A stretch of 64,000 nucleotides of DNA. Source: Aggregatibacter segnis ATCC 33393. GTDB taxonomy: Bacteria > Pseudomonadota > Gammaproteobacteria > Enterobacterales > Pasteurellaceae. The notes beneath the pieces are model-generated. The model worked only from the letters and a program-made list of their open reading frames with translations. It was not told the DNA's origin and did not search any database. How positions within the stretch are numbered: the first letter of the stretch is position 1; every line of letters begins with the position of its first letter. The stretch covers positions 823,252 to 887,251 of the forward strand of contig NZ_GL622200.1 in the NCBI RefSeq assembly GCF_000185305.1, in the 5' to 3' direction. Shown here one piece after another: positions 41,088 through 49,304 of this stretch. The translations under genes were made by a program, and so were the position numbers.

Positions 41088-42677
41088 ATGCAAAGAAATA
41101 CGCAGCTTGAAAACGTAAAAAATACAGCGCAATGGGATTTTATTGTTGTTGGTGGCGGTGCCAGTGGTTTAGGTATTGCTTTAGACGCAGCATCACGTGG
41201 CTATAAAACATTGTTATTGGAAGGCTATGACTTTGCAAAAGGTACATCAAGCCGTAGTACTAAATTAGTACATGGTGGTGTGCGTTATTTAGCTGCAGGC
41301 GATGTCGCTTTAGTAAAAGAGGCTTTACGTGAACGTGGTCGTTTAGCAAAAAATGCCTCCCACTTATTTAAAAACCAAAATTTCATCATTCCTAACTACA
41401 ATTTTATTGATAGCGTGAAGTACCGCATCGGTTTAGGTTTATACGATTATTTATCCGGTAATTTAAGTTTAGGTAAAACCATTGCCATCAGTAAAAACAC
41501 CACAATGCAACGTTTGCCAACCTTAAACGGTGCAGATTTGAAAAACGGCGTAGTGTATAAAGACGGTCAGTTTGATGACTCCCGTTTAGCGGTGAATATT
41601 GCACAAACCGTTGTGGAACAAGGCGGTACCGTGTTGAATTATGCGAAAGTAACCGAATTGCTCAAAGATCAACAAGACAAAGTCAACGGCGTTAAATTTA
41701 CGGACGAATTAAGTGGCGAACAATATAGCGTACAAGGTACTGCGGTGATTAATGCTACCGGTGTGTTCATGAATGATATTTTATCTATGGATCACGGTAC
41801 TGATAAAAAATTCGTCGTGCCAAGCCAAGGGGTGCATTTGGTATTGGATAAATCCTTCTTACCAAGTGATGACGCATTGATGATTCCAAAAACCTCTGAC
41901 GGTCGTGTATTGTTTGCGGTGCCATGGCATGAAAGATTAGTGGTTGGTACAACGGATACGTTGGTTAATGAGCCGTCTTATGAGCCGGTTGCTTTAGAAC
42001 AAGAAATTCAATTTATTTTAGACACTGCCGGTCAATATTTAACGAGAAAACCAACACGCGATGATGTGTTAAGTATTTTCGCCGGCCTTCGTCCGTTAGC
42101 CGCGCCGGAAAAAGCCGGTCAAAGTACCAAAGAAGTGTCTCGTAGCCACAAAGTGGTGGTCAGCGACAGTGGTTTAGTGACCATTACCGGTGGTAAATGG
42201 ACGACTTATCGTCAAATGTCTGAAGACACTGTAGATGAAGCATTAAACGTACATCCGCAATTAGCGAAAAAACCATGTGTTACAACGAATTTGGCGATTC
42301 ACGGTAAAATTCCGGCAGAACAAGTGGATTTGAAAAATCACTTGTATATTTACGGTGCTGACATTCCGGCAATTAAAGCATTGGAAGCTGAACATCCGGA
42401 AATGGCGGAAAAAATTCATCCGCGTCATCCAAATACTGTTGCTGAAGTGGTTTGGGCGGTGCGTGAAGAAATGGCACAATCTGTTGAAGATGTTCTTGCA
42501 CGTCGTGTTCGTTTATTGTTCCTCGATGCCCGTGCAGCCATCGACAGTGCGGCAAAAGTGGCAAGCGTCATGGCAAAAGAATTGGGTAAAGATGAACAAT
42601 GGCAAAAAGAACAAGTAGAAGCGTTCTTAAGCATTGCGAAACATTACTTGCTCGTGGATTACGCGCCACAAAACTAA
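41088..42677 (+). CDS. glpD: Aerobic glycerol-3-phosphate dehydrogenase
   Basis: Membrane-associated flavoenzyme oxidising glycerol-3-phosphate to DHAP with quinone as acceptor. The 529-residue product has the FAD fold DFIVVGGGASGLGIALDAASRG (residues 17-38), GTSSRSTKLVHGGVRYL and LVTITGGKWTTYRQM. GAGG lies before the ATG. Divergent from glpFK and sharing its regulatory region. Confidence 0.97.
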   Translation: MQRNTQLENVKNTAQWDFIVVGGGASGLGIALDAASRGYKTLLLEGYDFAKGTSSRSTKLVHGGVRYLAAGDVALVKEALRERGRLAKNASHLFKNQNFIIPNYNFIDSVKYRIGLGLYDYLSGNLSLGKTIAISKNTTMQRLPTLNGADLKNGVVYKDGQFDDSRLAVNIAQTVVEQGGTVLNYAKVTELLKDQQDKVNGVKFTDELSGEQYSVQGTAVINATGVFMNDILSMDHGTDKKFVVPSQGVHLVLDKSFLPSDDALMIPKTSDGRVLFAVPWHERLVVGTTDTLVNEPSYEPVALEQEIQFILDTAGQYLTRKPTRDDVLSIFAGLRPLAAPEKAGQSTKEVSRSHKVVVSDSGLVTITGGKWTTYRQMSEDTVDEALNVHPQLAKKPCVTTNLAIHGKIPAEQVDLKNHLYIYGADIPAIKALEAEHPEMAEKIHPRHPNTVAEVVWAVREEMAQSVEDVLARRVRLLFLDARAAIDSAAKVASVMAKELGKDEQWQKEQVEAFLSIAKHYLLVDYAPQN

Positions 42678-42704
42678 TTTTCATTTTTTTCCTGAAGTTA
42701 AGAT

Positions 42705-42730
42705 AAAAGGCAACATCATGTTGCCTTTTT
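42705..42730 (+). terminator. Terminator after glpD
   Basis: An 11-bp stem AAAAGGCAACA / TGTTGCCTTTT with a 3-nt loop and T-run. Confidence 0.85.
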
Positions 42731-42764
42731 CTTTTTTACTATTGCATGACGGAATATCGAAAGG

Positions 42765-42804
42765 AAAGTGCGGTGAAAAATAATGTTATTTTTACCGCAC
42801 TTTT
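42765..42804. terminator. USS-pair hairpin between glpD and ndh
   Basis: Inverted uptake signals with A/T-rich extension form a long stem around a short loop near 42785. Confidence 0.65.
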
Positions 42805-42927
42805 GTTTTCATTTACCTAACAGAAATGAGGTATTTTCTGACTTTTCTAAATCGCGTTTAAGAAAAATGGCAAAACCAGTGTTAAAATATTGTTAATTAA
42901 TTTTTATTTTTTAGTTTAGAGGTATTT

Positions 42928-44265
42928 ATGAAAAACATCGTCATTGTCGGTGGTGGCGCCGGCGGGCTTGAGCTTGCCACCCATTTAGGCAATAAACTTG
43001 GGCGTAAGAAACGTGCCAATGTCACCTTAATTGATCGCAACCAAACTCATTTATGGAAACCGTTGTTACATGAATTAGCGACAGGTGCATTGGATGACGG
43101 CGTAGAAGCATTAAGTTACCGCGCCCATGCTCACAATCATTATTTCAACTTTGAGCAAGGTTCCATGGTTGGCTTAAATCGTCAACATAAATATGTGGAA
43201 CTGGCGCCGGTTTATGGCGACGACGGCGATATGATCGTGGTTTCCCGCCGCATTCCTTATGATTATTTAGTGATTGCCATTGGCAGCAAATCTAATGATT
43301 TCAACACAAAGGGGGTTGAAGAAAATTGCATCTTTTTAGATAGTCCGGCACAAGCCATGCGCTTTCAACAAAAAATGTTGGCGCTTTTCCTGAAATTTCG
43401 TGAAAACCAAGTATTGGACGATATTGGTGAGACGGAAAGTAAACAGGAGTTAGTACAAGACGGCCACATTCATATTGCGATTGTGGGGGCCGGGGCAACG
43501 GGCGTGGAGCTTTCTGCAGAGCTGTATAATGCTGCAGAGCACTTGTCTTCTTATGGTTATGGGCAAATTGATAGTAGCCGTTTAAACGTGACTTTAGTCG
43601 AAGCCGGCTCCCGTATTTTACCGGCATTGCCTGAACGCATTTCCAATGATGCCACGGAAGAACTCCGCAAATTGGGCGTGGATGTCAAAACCAATACGAT
43701 GATTGTTGAAGCGGAGAAAAAACAGTTGGTGACAAAAGACGGACAACATATTCCGGCGGATTTAATCGTATGGTCGGCAGGCATTCGCACTTCAGGCATT
43801 ACGAAACGTTTTGACGGATTGGAAATCAACCGAATTAACCAATTAGTCGTGAAGAAAACCTTGCAAACCACAAATGACGACACGATTTTTGCCATGGGCG
43901 ATTGTTGTTTCTTTATGCAAGAGGATGGCAAACCGGTGCCGCCAAAAGCCCAAGCCGCGCACCAAATGGCAAGTCGTTGTGCGAAAAATATCATTGCTTT
44001 ATTTGATAACAAGCCATTGAAAGATTTTAAATATAACGACAAAGGTTCATTAGTCTCTTTATCTGAATTTACCGCATTTGGCGCTTTAGGTGGCAAGATT
44101 ACCGGCGGTTCTTCCATGACCATTGAAGGTAAAATCGCACAATGGATGTATGTCTCCCTTTATCGCATGCACCAAGCGGCATTACATGGTTGCTTTAAAA
44201 CCGGTTTAATTATTGTGGTAGGGCACTTGAATCGTTATTTAAGACCGTCATTAAAACTACATTAA
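42928..44265 (+). CDS. ndh: NADH dehydrogenase II (non-proton-pumping)
   Basis: Oxidises NADH and reduces quinone at the inner membrane. The 445-residue product has the FAD fold [19 protein letters not shown] at the N-terminus, the NADH fold [18 protein letters not shown] near residue 185 and [14 protein letters not shown] precedes the ATG. Monocistronic, with its own terminator. Confidence 0.96.
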   Translation: MKNIVIVGGGAGGLELATHLGNKLGRKKRANVTLIDRNQTHLWKPLLHELATGALDDGVEALSYRAHAHNHYFNFEQGSMVGLNRQHKYVELAPVYGDDGDMIVVSRRIPYDYLVIAIGSKSNDFNTKGVEENCIFLDSPAQAMRFQQKMLALFLKFRENQVLDDIGETESKQELVQDGHIHIAIVGAGATGVELSAELYNAAEHLSSYGYGQIDSSRLNVTLVEAGSRILPALPERISNDATEELRKLGVDVKTNTMIVEAEKKQLVTKDGQHIPADLIVWSAGIRTSGITKRFDGLEINRINQLVVKKTLQTTNDDTIFAMGDCCFFMQEDGKPVPPKAQAAHQMASRCAKNIIALFDNKPLKDFKYNDKGSLVSLSEFTAFGALGGKITGGSSMTIEGKIAQWMYVSLYRMHQAALHGCFKTGLIIVVGHLNRYLRPSLKLH

Positions 44266-44314
44266 TAAAAATGTGGGAAAACATGACCGCACTTTGCGTT
44301 AGATTTTAGCTATA

Positions 44315-44341
44315 AAAAAAGCACCTTTATGATGCTTTTTT
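44315..44341. terminator. Terminator after ndh
   Basis: A 9-bp A/T-rich stem AAAAAAGCA / TGCTTTTTT between ndh and the azoR fragment, usable in both directions. Confidence 0.7.
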
Positions 44342-44355
44342 GTTTTGAGTGTTAT

Positions 44356-44837
44356 TTAAAGTGCGGTCGCAATTTTATCAATTTCTGCTTTTGCTTGCAC
44401 TTGTGCTTTTTCGATGGCTTCCGGACCAAATCCAATGCCTTCCACATAAACGAATTGCACATCGGTAATACCGACAAAGCCTAAGATAGCTTTCATGTAT
44501 GACGTCACCAAATCTGTTGGTTGATTTTGATGAAAACCACCAAATGCCGCTAATACCACGGCTTTTTTACCTTTTAATAAACCTTCCGGGCCTTTTTCAG
44601 AATATTGGAAAGTGACACGCGGACGTGCAATAAAATCAAAATAGCTTTTTAGTTGTGTCGGAATATGGAAGTTGTACATCGGCGCGTTAATAATCAACGT
44701 GTCTGCCTTTTTGATTTCCGCTACTAATTCATCAGATAACGCCAATAATGCATTTTCTTCCGCGCTTGTTGGTTGGCCGCGCAATGCCGTTGCGGCCGTT
44801 GCATCAAAATGCGGTAGTGGATTTGCGGCAAGATCAC
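44356..44837 (-). pseudogene. azoR: azoR 3' fragment (FMN-dependent NADH-azoreductase), split by the transposon
   Basis: Carries about the last 160 codons of the azoreductase: ANPLPHFD, then [39 protein letters not shown] and [15 protein letters not shown], matching E. coli AzoR. Joining it to 53992-54110 after removing the transposon and one copy of the 10-bp direct repeat restores one open frame of 196 codons plus stop. The fragment has no start of its own at the junction; an internal start would lack the flavin-binding N-terminus. The enzyme should be lost. Confidence 0.93.
44828..44837. repeat. Direct repeat (target duplication), left copy
   Basis: GCAAGATCAC directly before the left inverted repeat; the same ten bases follow the right inverted repeat at 53992-54001. 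IS1595-family elements usually duplicate 8 bp, so two of the ten may be chance matches. Confidence 0.9.
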
Positions 44838-44865
44838 GGTATTATGTAGCAGTTGCACAAAGACC
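44838..44865 (+). repeat. Left terminal inverted repeat, 28 bp
   Basis: Begins GGTATTATGTAGCAGTTGC and is the exact reverse complement of 53964-53991. Confidence 0.97.
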
Positions 44866-44889
44866 AAAATTTAACCAAAATCACACGAA

Positions 44890-44915
44890 AATGCCCTTAT
44901 TTCGATAAGGGCATT
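44890..44915. terminator. UUCG-loop hairpin at the left transposon end
   Basis: An 11-bp perfect stem AATGCCCTTAT / ATAAGGGCATT with a TTCG loop, followed by GTTTTT on the plus strand and TTTTCG on the minus strand. It can end transcripts of the accessory gene and block read-in from the left. Confidence 0.75.
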
Positions 44916-44960
44916 GTTTTTACTATGAGTGTATTTTACAGAATTCTACTCATTTTTCCA

Positions 44961-45446
44961 TTACTCGCTTTTCGGTTTTCTTCTAAACAATTTTTCACGT
45001 TGCTCCTCTAATAGCATTTGTTCCATTATCGTAGGATAGGCTTGCTCGCAAAGTGTAATATATTCGGGTTGGGTAAGGTGTTCCCTAATTTTAGTCGGAC
45101 AACGTAGATAGATTTTATCTTCTGCAAAACTACTAATAATAGAAAGCATCTGATAAGGTTTCCCATCTTCGGTTTCAAACACTTCATCGGTAAATTGCAT
45201 TTCAAATATTGCCACGACTGCCTGATTATTAGCGATTTCATAGGCTCCATAAAATATCAATGGATTACGGGGTAAAGTACTGACTTCTTTCGCAAGGTCT
45301 CGCAAATTGTGATAGAACAACAGATAGTCATCATCTTTTACGTTTGAATACATCTGAGCCAGTTCTCGCATAAAAGTTTTGAATGTTTCATAGTCCATCT
45401 TTTTTAAATCCACGTTAAGTGGCGTGTGTGTCATGGTTTCCATCAT
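44961..45446 (-). CDS. Hypothetical transposon accessory protein
   Basis: A 161-residue acidic cytosolic protein (NVDLKKMDYETFKTFMREL near the start; basic FRRKPKSE tail). AAGGAG gives a good start with ATGATG. It starts 25 nt after the transposase stop on the same strand and is likely cotranscribed with it. No domain is recognised. Its position between transposase and inverted repeat mirrors the accessory genes at the other end. Confidence 0.65.
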   Translation of the reverse strand: MMETMTHTPLNVDLKKMDYETFKTFMRELAQMYSNVKDDDYLLFYHNLRDLAKEVSTLPRNPLIFYGAYEIANNQAVVAIFEMQFTDEVFETEDGKPYQMLSIISSFAEDKIYLRCPTKIREHLTQPEYITLCEQAYPTIMEQMLLEEQREKLFRRKPKSE

Positions 45447-45471
45447 TGCTCCTTGTGTTGCTTTAAATTGT

Positions 45472-46563
45472 TTAGGCTACGGCTAAATATTGGTTATCGT
45501 TTGAGGCTTCCAAGCACAAACTTTCCAATCCGAATTTTGCCGTAGGTTTCTTATTTCCCTGCCAGTAACCCGTTAAATCTCGCGAAGGTCTGGCTTTCAA
45601 ACAGCGTTTTAGCACGTTGTCGAATTTGTCTTTATCTGACTGGTAACGAAAATCCTCACGCCATGCGGCTTCATTGGCGTAGTGCATCATATAGTTATTT
45701 CCCATCTTATGATAAACGCCCATAATCATTCTTCTAAATCGGGCAAAGAAGGATTCAGCTAGGTTATTGGTGATGCCGTCAATCGAACAATATTCTTGGG
45801 AATGATTTACGCGCCATAAATCATAATGAAACGCCAAACCATCATAAGCAGGGTTTTCATCAGCACAAATTGTAGATTTGGGTACGACTAAGCGATGTGT
45901 TAAAGCAAATATATCATCAGCATTTTCCTCTTTAACTAACGCAACGAGTGTGCGGTCAGCTCCTTTTATTATTTCCTGATTTGCGGCTTGTTGGCGGAAA
46001 ACCACAACGCAAGATTTATCTTTACGTTGATGGCATTTCTTGCGTCTATCAATTCGGCGGTGTTTAAAATTCTTTGGGCGAATGTAATGGTTCACATAAC
46101 AGCCGTCGATATGAACGATACCTGTTAGCGGTGTAAAGTCTTGTGTCTTTTCAATTGCTTCACGAAGTTTATGCAGTAACGCCCATGAGGTTTTATATTG
46201 CACATTAAGGTAATGGGAAAGCTCAATCGCGGAAATGCCTTTGCTTTTAATCGCAAAATAGTAAATGGCTTCCAATAACTTTTTTAGGGAAAGTTTGGCA
46301 TTCTGAAAAATCGTTCCGCTTTTAATTGAAAAGCGATACTGGCAATGTTTGCACTGCCATTGCTTACGAGAAGAAATAAAATAGGCTTTATGCTCAATCT
46401 GACAACGAGGACATTGAACAGTATGAAAACAATGAGAATTTCCCCAACGAGCATTTTTAAGAAGAATGAGTATTTCGGTATCAGATAAATCGTAAACAGC
46501 GAACGCAGAGAGATTGCGAAGTGCAGAAAGTAAAAGTGGTGGTGTTTTCTTGTTGTTTTTCAT
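45472..46563 (-). CDS. IS1595-family (ISXO2-like) transposase, left copy
   Basis: A DDE-type transposase that should act on the outer 28-bp repeats. The product (363 residues from MKNNKKTPPLL) has an N-terminal zinc ribbon (CPRC...CKHC near residues 50-75), a helix-turn-helix (AIELSHYLNVQYKTSWALLHK) and the ISXO2 core with HIDGCYV, CADENPAYD and ITNNLAESFFARFRRM, giving Asp, Asp and Glu. All motifs are intact. It is related to but clearly diverged from the copy at 51907. Confidence 0.9.
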   Translation of the reverse strand: MKNNKKTPPLLLSALRNLSAFAVYDLSDTEILILLKNARWGNSHCFHTVQCPRCQIEHKAYFISSRKQWQCKHCQYRFSIKSGTIFQNAKLSLKKLLEAIYYFAIKSKGISAIELSHYLNVQYKTSWALLHKLREAIEKTQDFTPLTGIVHIDGCYVNHYIRPKNFKHRRIDRRKKCHQRKDKSCVVVFRQQAANQEIIKGADRTLVALVKEENADDIFALTHRLVVPKSTICADENPAYDGLAFHYDLWRVNHSQEYCSIDGITNNLAESFFARFRRMIMGVYHKMGNNYMMHYANEAAWREDFRYQSDKDKFDNVLKRCLKARPSRDLTGYWQGNKKPTAKFGLESLCLEASNDNQYLAVA

Positions 46564-47075
46564 TTTTTTGTTCAACGTGCATAATCAACTCTCAACTTAT
46601 TGTTTTTTTTAGTCAATAAGTCATGTTTCTCTTGTTAAATTGGTTGAACAAAAAATATAAAAATGGGAAATTTCCCGAAAAAGCAAACGAGAAGATTTGC
46701 TTAAAAGTCTGAATATTCTAGTTCAAAATTTACTCAGTTTGCAATAAAAAGATGCCCTTTAAAGCTCTTATCGCCATCACTATAACAGCAAGAATATTGA
46801 TTAATTAAGGTTATGCGCCATGTGAATTTTCTTGTGTTGCAAAGTGTTAGCCAAACGTGGGAAATGAAAAATCGCCCACTTGAGAATCTCAAATCGGCTC
46901 AAGGCGTTTGGGTTTTGAATACCTATGAACACCACAAGGAAATCGTGGTAGAAATCAATAAACCGAAAGGTATAATGCTTGCCAGTTAGCCGAGTAATTG
47001 GCTTAGTGATTTACTGGGGCTTACTAAAAGTATTGAGCAAGACTATTATAAATGTATTCACACAACAATCTTATA
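46564..47075. other. Spacer between left transposase and HEPN gene
   Basis: Mostly non-coding, AT-rich sequence. It holds one short plus-strand ORF (46813-46989) and nothing resembling the 28-bp inverted repeat. Probably the junction between the insertion module and the defence operon. Confidence 0.5.
46813..46989 (+). CDS. Small ORF, 58 residues, possibly a gene remnant
   Basis: Starts MRHVNFLVLQSVSQTWEMKN and ends GIMLAS. It contains a fairly conserved-looking QGVWVLNTYEHHKEIVVEI, and its base composition is less AT-rich than its surroundings. AAGG lies only 2 nt before the ATG, so translation is doubtful. It is the only plus-strand candidate in this spacer. No family recognised. Confidence 0.3.
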   Translation: MRHVNFLVLQSVSQTWEMKNRPLENLKSAQGVWVLNTYEHHKEIVVEINKPKGIMLAS

Positions 47076-47864
47076 TTAAAGTCCAATAACTAATTGTCTC
47101 ATTACTCTATACGCTGCTTCGTAAACTTTATTTGTATCTTTATCAGGGGCAATTTCCCCGTGAAATAAAGCATTCCTTAAATTATAAATTATTTCTAAAG
47201 TAGCTTTATAAATTAAATCTTCATTATCAACAAACTGATATTCTCCAATCTTTAAATAAGGTTCAGATTTTGTTAATAATGAAATCTTTTTTCTTGGATT
47301 AGCTTCTTCAAAAATTCCATTGATCTTACGTTTCTGAGAATCACTTAAATATTTAAATCTTTTGTCATGATTAAAATGCGCTAAATCATACTCGTTGTGA
47401 GTGTAGCATAATAAAGTTTTACTTGAATTTTTCACTGTAACAGTGACTCTTTTTATACCAACTCTTTCTAATTCAATATGAACGTAATATGAAATATTTC
47501 TATTAGAATAGTTTTGTGTTAAATTGCTTTTGTCTAGCTCCACCATGAATTCTTCAAAATATAGTCTATCTCCGCCATATACTATATGATTATTTAATAA
47601 ACAATAATGGAAGTGGGCGAGATTATTTTTAAAGTACGAGCTATCTTCATTATTTCCATTTAGTAAACTTAAAAATCTCTTCCTAAATAAGCATTGTGGA
47701 GATGATTTTATTTCATTAATGGCTTCTCTATCTGTTTTTAAGTTAGGATAAGAATTTTTATACCAAGCATTAAATGAAATCCAACTTTTAACAAAATATG
47801 TGAAGTAATCTATATCAGATAATGACTTCCATTTTTCTATATTATCAGTGTACATTGCAGTCAT
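47076..47864 (-). CDS. HEPN-domain protein in the restriction operon
   Basis: The 262-residue product is mainly helical and ends with IIYNLRNALFHGEI, giving the R-x4-H motif (Arg230, His235) of HEPN ribonucleases and HEPN-like apoptosis-type proteins. The start overlaps the hsdS stop by 20 nt, so it is a true operon member rather than a neighbour. HEPN RNases occur in toxin-antitoxin, CRISPR and the PrrC/RloC anticodon nucleases that are guarded by type I restriction enzymes. Unlike PrrC there is no ATPase domain. An RNA-cutting effector or a non-catalytic partner are both possible. Confidence 0.75.
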   Translation of the reverse strand: MTAMYTDNIEKWKSLSDIDYFTYFVKSWISFNAWYKNSYPNLKTDREAINEIKSSPQCLFRKRFLSLLNGNNEDSSYFKNNLAHFHYCLLNNHIVYGGDRLYFEEFMVELDKSNLTQNYSNRNISYYVHIELERVGIKRVTVTVKNSSKTLLCYTHNEYDLAHFNHDKRFKYLSDSQKRKINGIFEEANPRKKISLLTKSEPYLKIGEYQFVDNEDLIYKATLEIIYNLRNALFHGEIAPDKDTNKVYEAAYRVMRQLVIGL

Positions 47865-49275
47865 TAGTTTGTTTTCCTTTTATAAAATCTAAAGCTGATT
47901 CTTGATCTTTTTCAATTGCTAACTCAACAGCTTTCTTAGCTTTTTCTAACAATCCTTTACTCTTAATACGTAAGTAATTAGATTGTCGGATTAAATCGGC
48001 GATTTGGGTTTGGATATTTGCATCAACTAAAGGTAAGGGAATGTTCAAAAATTCGTCTTTATTGATAGCCGTCAAAATTGTACCTGAGCAACCTTGTTTT
48101 AAAAGCTGCTGTATAGACTCGGATTTAAACAATATCAGCAAAGTTTCCGAATTAATTTTTTCAGACGACACCACATAAAAGCCAGTTGAACATAACGCCT
48201 GATGGTATTGTTCCGAGACGATGGCACAACTGGCAAGCGAGCCTTCAACACTTGAAACAATCACGTCGTTTTTACTGACTTTCCGTCTTGCCCTGCTTGG
48301 CAAATTGCATCCTAAATCCAAGCTTGCCCCTGTAATTTCCCCTAAATTTCCAATATTGGATAATTCAATATATTGGTATGTCTGATTATCTTTAGGCGTG
48401 TAATTCGCATCCTTCAATTTACAAGCCGTTCTTATCGGTTCGCAACCGTACGGATAAGCCTGAATCTTTTTCAGGTAACCTTCATACTTTTCCTGATAAA
48501 ACTCCGCATCCAGCCTACCCGATCTACCAAAACTGTCGGAAAAGGATTTAACATTGACTGCTTGAGCGGGCGGATTAAAATCTTTTAAGCCTAAATGGTC
48601 TAAAAGCAAGTTTTGGGCTGCTTGGTACGTCTCTTTGGATTTTTGCAGTTTTTCAAATGCTGACGAAACAAGGGATTCAATTTCATCTTGAAATTCTGAC
48701 GAGACTATTGGGATTTTTATTTTTCTAATACGCTCTATTGATAGTTTTGGTTGAGCAGTTCCTACTTTATTTCTTTCAATGTAATTTTGACCAAATTTGC
48801 TTTCTAAAAAAGAAAACAAATATTCGGGCTTAATTTTTTTAGTAATTAAGCGAACAGCATTTTCTGTTAAATTACAAATATCCAAATTAAATTTTACTAT
48901 ACCTATATCTCCAATAGAGTTTCCAACAATAGTCATCAATACATCATTATATTCTGTTTGATAAGCTTTTATTTCTCTATGAGTCAATAGTGAAATAGTT
49001 GGAGAGTTAGTGTAATCAACAAAACCATTTTTTATATCTTCTGCCCGTATATATGGTATTCCGCTTTTATTATTTAGAAAATCATGTCCTTCTGGCAATC
49101 GCTTCCCACCTTTTACGACAATAATATTTTTAGCTTCTTCAAAACCAAGTCTCGCAATTATTTTTTCTTCTTCTAAATAGATTTTTTTAAAGAACTCTGC
49201 ATCAATACGGTAAGTAAAGTTATCTTCCAAAACTTCAGAGTAATTCAACACTTTTACTTCCAGCCCCTCCAACAA
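47845..49275 (-). CDS. hsdS: Restriction-modification specificity subunit (HsdS-like)
   Basis: The 476-residue product has two target-recognition domains (about 1-190 and 225-425), each followed by a conserved helix (EIESLVSSAFEKLQKSKETYQAAQNLL and QIADLIRQSNYLRIKSKGLLEKAKKAVE), so it should read a two-part DNA site. The start is unclear: TTG 49275 or TTG 49278 are the only nearby options, no ATG exists, and the frame stays open 33 codons upstream of the first TTG-like options into the 3' end of the methylase gene. Translation may depend on coupling or frameshifting. Confidence 0.88.
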   Translation of the reverse strand: MLEGLEVKVLNYSEVLEDNFTYRIDAEFFKKIYLEEEKIIARLGFEEAKNIIVVKGGKRLPEGHDFLNNKSGIPYIRAEDIKNGFVDYTNSPTISLLTHREIKAYQTEYNDVLMTIVGNSIGDIGIVKFNLDICNLTENAVRLITKKIKPEYLFSFLESKFGQNYIERNKVGTAQPKLSIERIRKIKIPIVSSEFQDEIESLVSSAFEKLQKSKETYQAAQNLLLDHLGLKDFNPPAQAVNVKSFSDSFGRSGRLDAEFYQEKYEGYLKKIQAYPYGCEPIRTACKLKDANYTPKDNQTYQYIELSNIGNLGEITGASLDLGCNLPSRARRKVSKNDVIVSSVEGSLASCAIVSEQYHQALCSTGFYVVSSEKINSETLLILFKSESIQQLLKQGCSGTILTAINKDEFLNIPLPLVDANIQTQIADLIRQSNYLRIKSKGLLEKAKKAVELAIEKDQESALDFIKGKQTNDCNVH

Positions 49276-49304
49276 TCGCTGATATTTCGCAACATCAAAG
49301 GGGC

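Noticed and set aside
43557-44123. 188-codon minus-strand ORF inside ndh
   Set aside because: Entirely antisense to conserved ndh codons, without ribosome site or family motif.
46564-46800. Inner inverted repeat of a separate left IS
   Set aside because: No stretch resembling the 28-bp end could be found by eye; a relaxed computed search would be needed.
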